Part shown: positions 44,454 through 52,587 of the stretch, piece after piece
Layout of the letters: the number at the start of each line of letters is the position of its first letter
Position numbering within the stretch: the first letter of the stretch is position 1
Assembly: GCA_001025035.1 (NCBI GenBank)
Contig: LCZK01000010.1
Location: 682,001-746,000 of the forward strand
Reading direction: 5' to 3'
DNA from: Actinobacteria bacterium IMCC26207
GTDB taxonomy: Bacteria; Actinomycetota; Acidimicrobiia; Acidimicrobiales; Microtrichaceae
Length of the DNA: 64,000 nt
Made by a program: the position numbers and the translations under genes
Notes under the pieces: generated by a model
What the model saw: only the letters and a program-made list of their open reading frames with translations
Database searches by the model: none
What the model was told of the DNA's origin: nothing

Positions 44454-45284
44454 ATGACAAGTGAGACTCTGACAAGTGAGACTCTGCAGAGCATTGACTC
44501 ATGGGGAGCGCAGCATGCAGCGGCCTCCGTGGTTGGCCAAAGAGGTGTGTTGGCAAGCCACGGGGATTCCCATCGGCGATTTGCGGTTGCCTCGGTCACC
44601 AAGCTGATCAGTTCGCTTGCCATTCTGGTAGCCGTCGAAGAAGGAACGGTTTCGCTTGAGGATCAGGCGGGTCCACCCGGTTCGACCCTCAGACATCTGC
44701 TGAGCCATAGCTCTGGGTTGAGTTTCGAGACCGACGATGTAGCCGCTGCACCGGGAGTCAAGAGGATTTACTCAAACCGAGGCTACGAACTCGCAGCAAA
44801 ACACCTTGAAGCGCGTGCAGAGATGCCTTTTGCGCAGTACCTCTCAGAGGCAGTCCTCGAACCTCTGGGGTTACTCGACACCTCATTGGATGGTTCGGCG
44901 GCAAAGGATGCAGTCAGCACGTCAGCGGACCTCTGCCTGCTAGCTCGAGAGATGCTCTCCCCAACCCTTCTTGATTCCTCAACCTGGAGCACGGCTACTC
45001 AGGTGCAGTTCGCTGATCTGGCCGGGATTGTTCCCGGATGGGGTAGATACGAACTCTGCCCGTGGGGACTCGGACCTGAACTACACGGCGCTAAAAACCC
45101 ACACTGGATGGGTCAGACGACAAGCGCTCAGACCTATGGGCACTTTGGCGCGTCAGGCTGTTTCTTCTGGGTGGATCCCGTCCGTAGGCTCGCCTGTATT
45201 GTCCTCACTGACCGAGACTTCGGAGATTGGGCCATCAACCTGTGGCCCGGTTTCTGCGATCAGGTCCGGGCCAGCTTCCTCTGA
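44454..45284 (+). CDS. Serine beta-lactamase-fold hydrolase (class C / esterase type)
   Basis: The 276-residue cytoplasmic-looking protein has the catalytic SxxK in VASVTKLISSLAILV (about residue 48), HLLSHSSGLSFE, the second motif YSNRGYELAAKHLE and a third motif in YGHFGASGCFFWVD. It lacks a signal peptide, so an esterase or peptidase role is more likely than antibiotic resistance. The first codons are a 15-bp duplication (TSETL TSETL). Its 3' 132 bp overlap the antisense 3' end of lgt, and both reading frames are retained. Confidence 0.88.
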   Translation: MTSETLTSETLQSIDSWGAQHAAASVVGQRGVLASHGDSHRRFAVASVTKLISSLAILVAVEEGTVSLEDQAGPPGSTLRHLLSHSSGLSFETDDVAAAPGVKRIYSNRGYELAAKHLEARAEMPFAQYLSEAVLEPLGLLDTSLDGSAAKDAVSTSADLCLLAREMLSPTLLDSSTWSTATQVQFADLAGIVPGWGRYELCPWGLGPELHGAKNPHWMGQTTSAQTYGHFGASGCFFWVDPVRRLACIVLTDRDFGDWAINLWPGFCDQVRASFL

Positions 45285-46268
45285 GTCAGACTCATCCGAA
45301 GCAGTCTCCTCCGAGCCAGCATCCTCTGAGCCAGCATCCTCGGAATCAGTCTCAGAATCATCCCCTGCTTGCTCTGGATCAGTCGTCGGCAGGTCCTCCT
45401 CGGCAGAGGAGTCCAACTGTATGAGTCCTGCTAGCGGATCTCCTCCAGCACGAAGTTCTGCGGTGGAAACCGAATCAATCGGGTTCCCCTTCCAGAACAG
45501 CCAAGTTGCGCCGCCAATAATTGCGAAGAAGGAAATCCAAGTGTTGACCCGAAGGCCAAAAATCTCATTAGCAAAGTCAATACGCAAGGACTCAACCCAG
45601 AGTCTTCCGATTCCGTAGCCAAGGATGTACACGGCGAACCAACGGCCGGGCTTGAGTACCAGTTTGCGGCCCAGCAACACGATGAGTCCTGCGAGGGCCA
45701 AATTCCAGAGGCCCTCATACAAGAAGGTCGGGTGAAAGAGCGTTTCTACGGGATAACGCAACGGCGGATTCTCAACCTGCAGACCCCACGGAAGTCCCGT
45801 CGGCCGACCATAGAGCTCTTGATTGAAATAATTGCCAAGGCGACCAATAGCCTGCGCAATCGGAAGCGCTGGCGCAGCCGCATCGGCCATCAGCTTCCAA
45901 TCCATCTTCATGCGCCGCGCCATGAAGATCGCTACTAGTGCCCCAAGCAACACTCCACCCGGAATACCAAGGCCGCCCTTCCAAATAAAGAACGCGTTCG
46001 GCCACCAACGCCCGCCTGAGTACAAGTCGGGCCAGTCTGTGATGACGTGATAGAGCCGCGCCCCAATCAGGCCGGCAGGAACAGCCACCAGGGCAACAGT
46101 GGTGATGTCTTCTGGATCTCCCCCGCGAGCGGCCCAGCGGTGCCGCGCCAGCGTGACTGAGGCAAGCACGCCGAGGGCAATACAGAGTCCATACATACGA
46201 AAGTGCAGCGGGCCAAGAACGAGTTCCTGAAAGGGTGGGCTTGGGATGCTCCCGAAGAGCAGCGACAT
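45153..46268 (-). CDS. lgt: Prolipoprotein diacylglyceryl transferase with long acidic tail
   Basis: Lgt attaches diacylglycerol to the lipobox cysteine of prelipoproteins. The ATG at 46268 (371 aa) has GAGGA upstream. Core features are LHFRMYGLCIALGVL, the IGARLYHVITDW segment, and the Lgt signature AIGRLGNYFNQELYGRPTGL near residue 145, with seven hydrophobic segments. After about residue 275 comes a roughly 95-residue Asp/Glu/Ser tail with repeats (SEDAGSEDAGSEE), as in some other actinobacteria. This tail is antisense to the serine hydrolase C-terminus for 132 bp. Several lipoproteins in this window are its likely substrates. Confidence 0.95.
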   Translation of the reverse strand: MSLLFGSIPSPPFQELVLGPLHFRMYGLCIALGVLASVTLARHRWAARGGDPEDITTVALVAVPAGLIGARLYHVITDWPDLYSGGRWWPNAFFIWKGGLGIPGGVLLGALVAIFMARRMKMDWKLMADAAAPALPIAQAIGRLGNYFNQELYGRPTGLPWGLQVENPPLRYPVETLFHPTFLYEGLWNLALAGLIVLLGRKLVLKPGRWFAVYILGYGIGRLWVESLRIDFANEIFGLRVNTWISFFAIIGGATWLFWKGNPIDSVSTAELRAGGDPLAGLIQLDSSAEEDLPTTDPEQAGDDSETDSEDAGSEDAGSEETASDESDSEEAGPDLIAETGPQVDGPISEVSVSEDNTGEPTDGIHPEETA

Positions 46269-46372
46269 TGGATTCCTCATCTGTAGTCAGACTCAGGGGT
46301 AGTTAGTACTGAGTCAACAGTGTGTCTTGTTGAGGCTGCTCATGCCGCCATGGTCCGGTAGAGAAGGGGGCA

Positions 46373-47218
46373 TCAAGGTGCAGCGGAGGTGGGCGGTGCA
46401 GTGGTGGGCGGCGCTGTTGCTGGGGTATCAGGGCGGTCGGCTGGAGATGCCGAGTTCCCCGAACCGCCTGGAGAATCCGAATCGATCAGCGGGTCAGTTC
46501 CAGGGAGTCGCACATCAGGCCAATTCAGCGCAGTCGGTGAGATACAGACATCTGCCTGGGCGAGCAAGGCCGTTGCGAGTTGCCCGTTCTCTGCAAGCGG
46601 GTCGGTTGCTCCGCCAAACGCCCAGGCCTGCACAAACGGGCGAAGCAAGTCCTGATCGCCCAGGCCCTTTGCCATACAGGTCGCAGACCGGGTCGAGATT
46701 CTTCCATCCCCAAAGAACACCGCAGCTATCCCCTGCACAAGGTCGACACACTCGCTGAACTGATCCACAACGATTTCGCGCTCATCTGTGGTCAGAGCAA
46801 TGTCATTCAGCGCGGCACCAGGTGTACCTGCGCGGTAGCCCAGAGCCGATAAGCGGCTAGGTCCAATCTCTTGGACTATGCCCTTGGCCGCGCAGCGGGC
46901 CTGCGCGGAAGGAGGCGTCCAGTAGACCTGATCGGCCGGCCGTGTGGTCATGTCATACACCAGGCCGTCAACGAGTAACCCTGCTGGAACCTCGCCTTGG
47001 GTCGGAAACTCTGGAGCCGACACTGCCTCTCGGCCTGAGTCACTCCCGTCGTTCACCTCTGAAGAGTCTCCTCGCTTCTCGGGCACACAACCCGAAACCA
47101 GACCGATCAGGCTGAGTCCAACGCAGAGTCCGATGAAGAGCCTCAGGCTGAACTTTGGACGAGTTCCTGCCCTGCTCCCAGGGTGGACCCCCAACTTGTT
47201 AGACCCTTGCGAACCCAT
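46373..47218 (-). CDS. Hypothetical lipoprotein
   Basis: The ATG at 47218 (281 aa; frame open to 47248) gives a lipoprotein signal with lipobox GLVSGC near residue 43. The mature part has a Ser/Glu-rich spacer and then a domain of about 150 residues with regularly placed cysteines (QARCAAKGIVQEIG, VDQFSECVDLVQG, ATCMAKGLGDQDLL, QADVCISP), suggesting disulfides outside the cell. The C-terminal tail is Pro/Thr/Ala-rich. I recognise no family. It ends 100 bp from lgt and starts 5 bp after the glycosyltransferase stop. Confidence 0.8.
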   Translation of the reverse strand: MGSQGSNKLGVHPGSRAGTRPKFSLRLFIGLCVGLSLIGLVSGCVPEKRGDSSEVNDGSDSGREAVSAPEFPTQGEVPAGLLVDGLVYDMTTRPADQVYWTPPSAQARCAAKGIVQEIGPSRLSALGYRAGTPGAALNDIALTTDEREIVVDQFSECVDLVQGIAAVFFGDGRISTRSATCMAKGLGDQDLLRPFVQAWAFGGATDPLAENGQLATALLAQADVCISPTALNWPDVRLPGTDPLIDSDSPGGSGNSASPADRPDTPATAPPTTAPPTSAAP

Positions 47219-47223
47219 GTAGG

Positions 47224-48351
47224 TCAGGCTAGCCCTGCGCCTAAGCAATCAAGCCAGCGAGCCTGAATCTGCCCAAGGGCATACTCAGTTTCGACTCGCC
47301 GAGCACCAGTCGCAGCTAGCTCCGAGAACCTGCTCGAGTTACTGACAAGCTGCCCAAGTACTGCAACTAATCCGGCATCCAGAGATGCATCAGTGGGAAG
47401 GGTTCGTCCAGTCACATGGTCCTCGATCAGATCACTGATTGCCGGCAGATCAAGCGTGATTGCCACTGCTCCAGATTGCATGGCCTGGAGGAGCTCAAGC
47501 GAGGGTCCGTCCCAACAAGACAGGTCCACCACCACGTCACTGCCAGCAAGCAGAAGTTCCTCTTCGACTGCGGCGGCTGAGCGACCATCTATAAAATTCA
47601 CCCCGGCCGTGATTGCGGCCTGCCGCAGATTCACCGATTGGTCCGTACGGATTCGACTCCTGCTCACCGCCTGCGGCAGAAGTTCACGAACAGTCATCGC
47701 CGAGGGATCCAAACCTAAAGCTTGTTTGGCCGCCCGCCTTCGAGCAGTGGCCTGAGCAGTAGCTGCAGAGGAGGGAGCAGTTTGCTGTAGCGATTCAATC
47801 CCAGTGTGAATGAGATGCACGCCGCTGGGCTCTCTGGGCTGCATGGGCTGTATGGGCTGAGGTTGGGTTACCGCAGCGCTCTGGGCCGAAGCTGCTGAGT
47901 TCGACCTGTCGCCGGCGAACGCCCGGTCAACGACCTCGAGAGCAGCGCCTTGATGAACGACCAGTTGCGCCCCTGAGCGGAAGGACTTTGCGAGTCGCCA
48001 ACTGACTCTCTTACCCGCATGGAACTCCGCTGGCTCTGACCAGAGTGAGATTGCTGTGGGAATAGTGATCCGCAGAAGTGCTGCCACCTGAGCAACGCCC
48101 GCACCTTGCAGAATCACTGCGTCGGCCCAACGTTGTTCAGTTCGCAGTTGGGTATAAGCAGCTACGGAATGTCGTGAGGGGGAAATCACGGGAACTGCGT
48201 GTGCAAGCTGACCAGTTCTGCCGGGGCCTAGGGCAAGCGTGCGCACCTCACATCCAGCCTGTGACAGGCCTTTGTGTAGCTCAAGTGCAGCCAGATTCTG
48301 ATCTGTGGCATCAGTGTCTTGCAGGACCTGCAGAACGCGTTGAATTGCCAC
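47224..48351 (-). CDS. Glycosyltransferase (GT4-like)
   Basis: The 375-residue protein starts at a GTG (VAIQRVLQVLQDTDATDQNL) and fits a two-domain GT-B fold. The N-terminal half covers QAGCEVRTLALGPG to LVVHQGAALEVVDR. The C-terminal half has a donor-binding region with WDGPSLELLQAMQSGAVAIT and DLPAISDLIEDHVTGR, corresponding to the usual E-x7-E segment. A Gln/Pro-rich linker (QPQPIQPMQP) sits between. The sugar and acceptor are unknown. It begins 7 bp after carD and is likely co-transcribed with it. Confidence 0.8.
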   Translation of the reverse strand: MAIQRVLQVLQDTDATDQNLAALELHKGLSQAGCEVRTLALGPGRTGQLAHAVPVISPSRHSVAAYTQLRTEQRWADAVILQGAGVAQVAALLRITIPTAISLWSEPAEFHAGKRVSWRLAKSFRSGAQLVVHQGAALEVVDRAFAGDRSNSAASAQSAAVTQPQPIQPMQPREPSGVHLIHTGIESLQQTAPSSAATAQATARRRAAKQALGLDPSAMTVRELLPQAVSRSRIRTDQSVNLRQAAITAGVNFIDGRSAAAVEEELLLAGSDVVVDLSCWDGPSLELLQAMQSGAVAITLDLPAISDLIEDHVTGRTLPTDASLDAGLVAVLGQLVSNSSRFSELAATGARRVETEYALGQIQARWLDCLGAGLA

Positions 48352-48358
48352 TAGTCGC

Positions 48359-48838
48359 TCAGGAGAGTTTTGCCTCGACCTGAGACAGCGCGTCTTCCTC
48401 GCTCACATCAAGGGCAAAGCTCAGTTCAGAGACCAACACACTGCGGGCCTTAACGAACATCGACTTCTCTCCGGCAGAGAGCCCCTTGGACTGATCTCTG
48501 AGGGCCAAGTTTCTTACCACCTCGGCCACTTGGTACACGTCTCCGGATTTCAGCTTCTCTTGATGATTCTTGAAGCGTCGGCTCCAGTTGGCCGGTTCAC
48601 GGATGTCTTTTTTGCCGAGCAGTTCGAACAGGTCCTCGACCTCTTCGGCACCAATAGGCGGCCGCATACCAACGTCGTCAGCATTTTCAACTGGAACACG
48701 AAGCGTTAGCTCTCCGTGAGCCATCTGCAGCACTAGGTACTCAATGGACTTGCCCTCGACTTTGCGCTTCTCACGCTTGACGATAACTGCCGCTCCGTGA
48801 TGGGGATAAACAACCCGATCGCCTACATCAAAAGACAA
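48359..48838 (-). CDS. carD: CarD family transcriptional regulator (RNA polymerase-binding)
   Basis: CarD binds the RNA polymerase beta subunit and stabilises open complexes, chiefly at rRNA promoters. The 159-residue length fits actinobacterial CarD. The N-terminal Tudor-like domain reads MSFDVGDRVVYPHHGAAVIV, ELTLRVPVENADDVGMR. The C-terminal helical DNA-binding domain has WSRRFKNHQEKLKSGDVYQV and LSAGEKSMFVKARSVLVSEL with the conserved tryptophan. A glycosyltransferase follows 7 bp later. The 156-bp gap upstream (48839-48994) holds no gene. Confidence 0.96.
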   Translation of the reverse strand: MSFDVGDRVVYPHHGAAVIVKREKRKVEGKSIEYLVLQMAHGELTLRVPVENADDVGMRPPIGAEEVEDLFELLGKKDIREPANWSRRFKNHQEKLKSGDVYQVAEVVRNLALRDQSKGLSAGEKSMFVKARSVLVSELSFALDVSEEDALSQVEAKLS

Positions 48839-48994
48839 AACATTTTCCTGACATTGAGAATCGAGAATCGAGCCGCCGCAACTCTGAAGGCCTCAGATCG
48901 AGACAGGGGTTCCGGAAATGAGTCTCTAGGGGACATGCAATTGTAGCAGGTTTTCCAGCCTATTCCGGACAGTATTTCTGCCTCAGCAAAGCAG

Positions 48995-49477
48995 CTAGTT
49001 ATGCATCAATAAGGGCTGCCTGAGAGACCAAACTGGGTCACCGGGTAAGTCTGGGGACTCTCCCTGTTCATCCGACCACACGAGTTGCAGCGTCTCAGGC
49101 CACCTCTGCCCCCATGCCTCCATGACTATGCGACCAAGTACAAACCAGTCGCCGCGTGCGAGCCAGAGGGGATCCACATCTCTCACCTGTAGGTTGATGC
49201 CCCCAGTAAGTCTGACGACTTCTCCTGCACCTAGGTGTCGGCCTGCGGCAATCTCCTCTCCGAGCAGTTCGATTACCGCACCGGCAAAAGTGGCCTCTAG
49301 GCCCACCACGAGTAGCTCCGGGTGATTGAAATTGTGTTCAAGGCCAATTGAATAGGCCCAGTCACAACCAGTCTCATCAGCAGACAATGCAGCCACGTTA
49401 AATGAACCGGCCTGGATTTCTGTTCGAAACATTTTGATAATTCCGTCAACTTCCACCTCACTATGGTGGGGACTCAA
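48995..49477 (-). CDS. DUF4262 domain protein
   Basis: The frame encodes up to 160 residues. The DUF4262 pattern is clear: WAYSIGLEHNFNHPELLVVG, a helix, then VVRLTGGINLQVRDVDPLWL and the C-terminal QRWPETLQLVWSDEQGE. The start is uncertain: TTG at 49477, GTG at 49456, or a later ATG (MFRTEIQAG). No function is known for the family. The 176-bp gap upstream (49478-49653) contains no gene that I can support. Confidence 0.8.
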   Translation of the reverse strand: MSPHHSEVEVDGIIKMFRTEIQAGSFNVAALSADETGCDWAYSIGLEHNFNHPELLVVGLEATFAGAVIELLGEEIAAGRHLGAGEVVRLTGGINLQVRDVDPLWLARGDWFVLGRIVMEAWGQRWPETLQLVWSDEQGESPDLPGDPVWSLRQPLLMHN

Positions 49478-49653
49478 GTCAAGGCCAACAATGAGTCAAC
49501 AGACCCACTCTTTCCAAGGTTGACGCTGCGTAGCCAGAACACACGCTCTAGGTGAGGGCATCTCCGCCCAGAGTGCGGCCTTCGCTACCGAACGTAAAGA
49601 TTGTTCACTTTTTCTCGCAGATGAGGTCAAGTGACGTGACTTATGTCACATAG

Positions 49654-50220
49654 TCAAACCGGCTCATTCGGGCTGTCTATGGCCTGAGATGCCAAATGGT
49701 CAGGAGTTGATGGTGGAGCATTACGAGCCAAAAAGCGCAACCGGGCACCTCGCGCATCCCAGCCATAGACCACAGTTGTCTTCGCAATGCGATCATAGAG
49801 AGCCTGATGTTCTTTGTTCGTAATGATGCCAATGAATCCAAGTCCAAAGGTGATGAATCCCAGCGGAAACATGAGTGTGCGCAGGACTCCGCAGCGAAGT
49901 GTCGTCTGCGAGCCATCACGTTGAACCACGCGTAGCCCGAGGATGGCCATGCCAGCAGTCTTACCGCTCGTGGACCAGGGGTAGGAGTAATAGATGAACA
50001 GCCAGAACAGGTAGAGACAAGTCACTAGCGTTGGAGGCATCTGCAGTTTGTAGTTATCAGGGGTGATGACCACGATGATGTACGTCAGCGAGGCTGTTGC
50101 AATAGAAAAACAGATTGTCGCTATGGCTTGGTCACAGCAAAAAGCCACTAAACGACTGACTGCTCCGGCATAGTGGCCTTGCTGGGTTACGCCGAGTTCA
50201 CGTTGGGAGATATCAGTCAT
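49654..50220 (-). CDS. RDD family membrane protein
   Basis: The 188-residue protein has the RDD layout: AGAVSRLVAFCCDQAIA (Arg and Asp in helix 1), a second helix pair, WSTSGKTAGMAILGLRVVQRDG between helices, and NKEHQALYDRIAKTTVVYG at the end of the domain. RDD proteins are three- to four-helix membrane proteins of mostly unknown function, some linked to ion exchange. The ATG overlaps the stop of the upstream nonapeptide-repeat gene by 4 bp, so the two are co-translated. A polar tail follows the domain. Confidence 0.9.
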   Translation of the reverse strand: MTDISQRELGVTQQGHYAGAVSRLVAFCCDQAIATICFSIATASLTYIIVVITPDNYKLQMPPTLVTCLYLFWLFIYYSYPWSTSGKTAGMAILGLRVVQRDGSQTTLRCGVLRTLMFPLGFITFGLGFIGIITNKEHQALYDRIAKTTVVYGWDARGARLRFLARNAPPSTPDHLASQAIDSPNEPV

Positions 50221-51335
50221 GACTGGGCCTTTTCTGAGTCACTCTGTCCGCTTGGAAGCGCTAGTGGGGCTAACTCAATCAGTAGTGGCGGCCCAGCAGG
50301 CAGGGCGATTGGATCTCTTCGAAGCACCCGGTTGGCCCAGCGACTCAAGAAATTGTCAAGGCCCACACCCTGGCTCCTCACCACATCGAGCGCTTCTCCT
50401 GCAATGCCAGAAGTTGACTGCGCAATCAGGCTGCCAATCTCGGTATTGCGAACGAGCGAGTCGATATCGAGTTTGTTGACGAGCGAGTTCATATCCACGC
50501 CGTCGAGCAATGCATCAAGGTCGACGTTTTCGAGCAGCGCATTCAGGTCGACATTCTTGAGCAGTTCATTCAGGTCAATTTTGGTGAGCAGCAGGTTTAG
50601 GTCGATTCGATCGAGCAGCAGCCCAATGTCGATGCGTTCCAACAGAGCGTCAAGGTTCACCTTCGAGATCAGGGAGTCAACATCTACGCGCTCAACCACT
50701 GCAGCCACGTCGACACGAGAAACAATCCCATCGACGTCAACTCCCTGCACAAGTTCGTTCACATCGACCTTGGAAACAATCCCGCCTACGTCAACTCTCC
50801 CGACTAGGCGGTCGATGTCAATACGGTCAAGCAGTGCGTCCATGTCGATTGCAGCGAGGACTTCGTTGATGTTGACTGCGTCAATCACCCCAGGAGTTAC
50901 CCGTTGTATTGCATCACGGGCAACGGGGCCGGCATCGGTCACCAGTCGCTCGCGGACCTCGTGGCCTTCTTTGGCTAACGGCTCTGTCAGTCGCTTTGCC
51001 GCAGCCGCCGCCAATCTTGCGGGCAGGGATCCTCCCACAGCGGAGGCGACATCAGTGGCCGCTCGAGCAGCACGGGTTGCCGCTCCGAGTGCAGCGTCAA
51101 CTCCCCAGTCATTATCGCCCTCGTCCCTAGGGGTTCCGGGAACATCCTCGTCAGTCACTACTAGATCATGGCTCAGGATCGGTACCCGGTGCCTAAACCT
51201 GCCGAGAAGCTCAACCACACCTAACCAATTGGGGGTCCCCTCACGGCATGTGTCCTCATCGACCAACCCAGCTCGACCCTTCTCTGCCAATCGAAAGCCG
51301 AGGATGGCCGAGTGGTGCCCAACTTCATCACCCAA
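50217..51335 (-). CDS. Nonapeptide tandem-repeat protein coupled to RDD gene, unknown function
   Basis: The core (about residues 145-300) is about 17 consecutive nine-residue repeats of the form L-L-x-[RK]-[IV]-D-[ILV]-[ND]-x, for example LLERIDIGLLLDRIDLNL. An amphipathic region (AALGAATRAARAATDVASAV) precedes it and a C-terminal domain (NFLSRWANRVLRRDPIAL) follows. Similar repeats are known fused to RDD domains in actinobacteria, so the gene pair here looks like a split version. The start is uncertain: TTG at 51335 is the upstream limit, and GTG at 51158 (VTDEDVPGTPRDE) would remove 59 residues that look unlike the rest. The fold is unknown. Confidence 0.8.
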   Translation of the reverse strand: MGDEVGHHSAILGFRLAEKGRAGLVDEDTCREGTPNWLGVVELLGRFRHRVPILSHDLVVTDEDVPGTPRDEGDNDWGVDAALGAATRAARAATDVASAVGGSLPARLAAAAAKRLTEPLAKEGHEVRERLVTDAGPVARDAIQRVTPGVIDAVNINEVLAAIDMDALLDRIDIDRLVGRVDVGGIVSKVDVNELVQGVDVDGIVSRVDVAAVVERVDVDSLISKVNLDALLERIDIGLLLDRIDLNLLLTKIDLNELLKNVDLNALLENVDLDALLDGVDMNSLVNKLDIDSLVRNTEIGSLIAQSTSGIAGEALDVVRSQGVGLDNFLSRWANRVLRRDPIALPAGPPLLIELAPLALPSGQSDSEKAQS

Positions 51336-51631
51336 GCACTTGCCGATCGGCCACTCAGCATCTTTGGCGATGGCCCTCAGACCCCTAGCTATTGGTTTGT
51401 AGAGGATCAGGCAGCGGGCATCTTTTTGCCACTCGACAGCTAGCTAACGGGCCCCGCTGCTACTAGAAACCCGACCGAGCATACGGGGCTGCATCTAGCC
51501 GAAATTGTGATTGAACTCGCGGAGCCAACCGCTGCCCTGCAGTTATTCCAGCTTCCACGCGAGATCAGCCCTTGACCGAGGCATGCGTTGTTCCACAATC
51601 AATTGCTCATCTAGAAAGGTCAGGTTCAGCC
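51336..51631. other. Intergenic region, no supported gene
   Basis: Between the divergent repeat-protein and LAxTG-protein genes I see no complete gene. On the minus strand the repeat-protein frame stays open to a TAG near 51440 but without ATG or GTG. On the plus strand an open stretch from 51443 to 51553 encodes ELAEPTAALQLFQLPREISP before a stop, also without a start. Both look like possible gene remnants. TTGACC at about 51571 may be a -35 box for the plus-strand gene. Confidence 0.4.
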
Positions 51632-52258
51632 ATGATCAAACCGCCCTCCTCTAGTGCAACGAAGATTTTAGCTGCCTTGTGCGGCTTGGCCGCAGTCCTC
51701 GTGCTGTCTACCGGTTCCGCATCAGCGGGTGTGGCGCCGCCGGATTCCGTTACTGTTAGTCCTTCTGCGCCTTCTGCAGGTGGGCCAATTACGGTCACCG
51801 CTCAGAAGTTCGACCCAGACTCGGCAGTTGCGTTCAGCCTAGAATCACCTTCACAATCCTTGGGATCAGCCAGCGCTAACTCAAGTGGTGTCGCCACGCT
51901 GACCACAACCTTGCCGGCCAACCTTCCAGCAGGCTCGTATACGATTCGCGCCGTCGGGTTCATAAAAATTTGTGATGATATAGCGGTAGCAGCCGATGAA
52001 ACCACCACCACTTTGGATTGCAAGGAAGTTGCGGTCAACCTGACCACCAGAATTACAGTCGCTGCAGCTGAAACCACCACTACGACCACCACTACCACCC
52101 CCGCTACGACACCCACTACGACACCCACTGAAGTCAGTCCAACAAAACTGGCTGCAACCGGATCAAGCAGCGCCAGACTCGTGGGGATCGGCGTTGTGCT
52201 TGCAGTTCTTGGCGGACTCCTGATGCTTGTAGGTAAGCGCAGAGCTCGATCAGTCTGA
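51632..52258 (+). CDS. Exported wall-anchored protein with LAxTG sorting signal
   Basis: The ATG at 51632 (208 aa) gives a signal peptide (KILAALCGLAAVLVLSTGSA) cut before GVAPPDS. The mature part starts with a beta-sandwich-like domain (VTVSPSAPSAGGPITVTAQK, ANLPAGSYTIRAVG). A Thr-rich stalk (TTTTTTTTPATTPTTTP) follows, and then the sorting signal LAATG, a hydrophobic helix and KRRARSV. LAxTG is the motif of class E sortases in high-GC actinobacteria. No sortase gene lies in the window. An upstream in-frame start at 51572 is unlikely because the signal peptide would be buried. Confidence 0.85.
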   Translation: MIKPPSSSATKILAALCGLAAVLVLSTGSASAGVAPPDSVTVSPSAPSAGGPITVTAQKFDPDSAVAFSLESPSQSLGSASANSSGVATLTTTLPANLPAGSYTIRAVGFIKICDDIAVAADETTTTLDCKEVAVNLTTRITVAAAETTTTTTTTTPATTPTTTPTEVSPTKLAATGSSSARLVGIGVVLAVLGGLLMLVGKRRARSV

Positions 52259-52587
52259 TCCCTGCTCGCTAGGTGAGTGACGAGTTCGGGTGCGAGTCGG
52301 CTGATCCGACGCCCCACGTCTTCCCGCTCGAACTCGATGCTCTGTTCGGCTTCGAGCGGGGTAATGAGGCAGTAGCCCTCGCCGATGTAGTTTGGCGCGA
52401 CCTTTGCGGTGTCCCACTGGCCGGATGACGCCGCGAGGGGTTGTCGATGTGTTGGGGCGAGAGAGGGTGTGGCGCCGCAGAAAGTCGCTGGTGGGTCCGT
52501 GGATGCGGCCATCGAATGTACGCCGATACCTTCTCAGCGCCCTTCTCTCACTTCAGCTTGAAGGGGACACGGAGAGTTTGGTCATCC
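52259..52587. other. Intergenic region with possible coding remnant on the minus strand
   Basis: The gap between the LAxTG gene and nrdJ contains a minus-strand frame (about 52512-52260) with strongly GC-biased third positions. It encodes WDTAKVAPNYIGEGYCLITP and LEAEQSIEFEREDVGRRISR before running into antisense of the surface-protein gene without a stop there. The N-terminal part is not protein-like. I do not recognise it. It may be the leftover of a transferred gene. Confidence 0.3.

Noticed and set aside
44454-45284. Antibiotic-resistance beta-lactamase
   Set aside because: The SxxK and YxN motifs are present, but there is no signal peptide and the third motif is not KTG. A general serine hydrolase is the safer call.
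50173-51402. 409-residue Ser/Arg-rich open frame on the plus strand
   Set aside because: It is the antisense shadow of the nonapeptide-repeat gene; its repetitive Ser/Thr sequence mirrors the 27-bp DNA repeat.
51802-52512. 236-residue minus-strand frame as a full gene
   Set aside because: Its second half is antisense to the LAxTG gene and is Val/Thr-repetitive. Only the first part may be a remnant, which is reported separately at low confidence.
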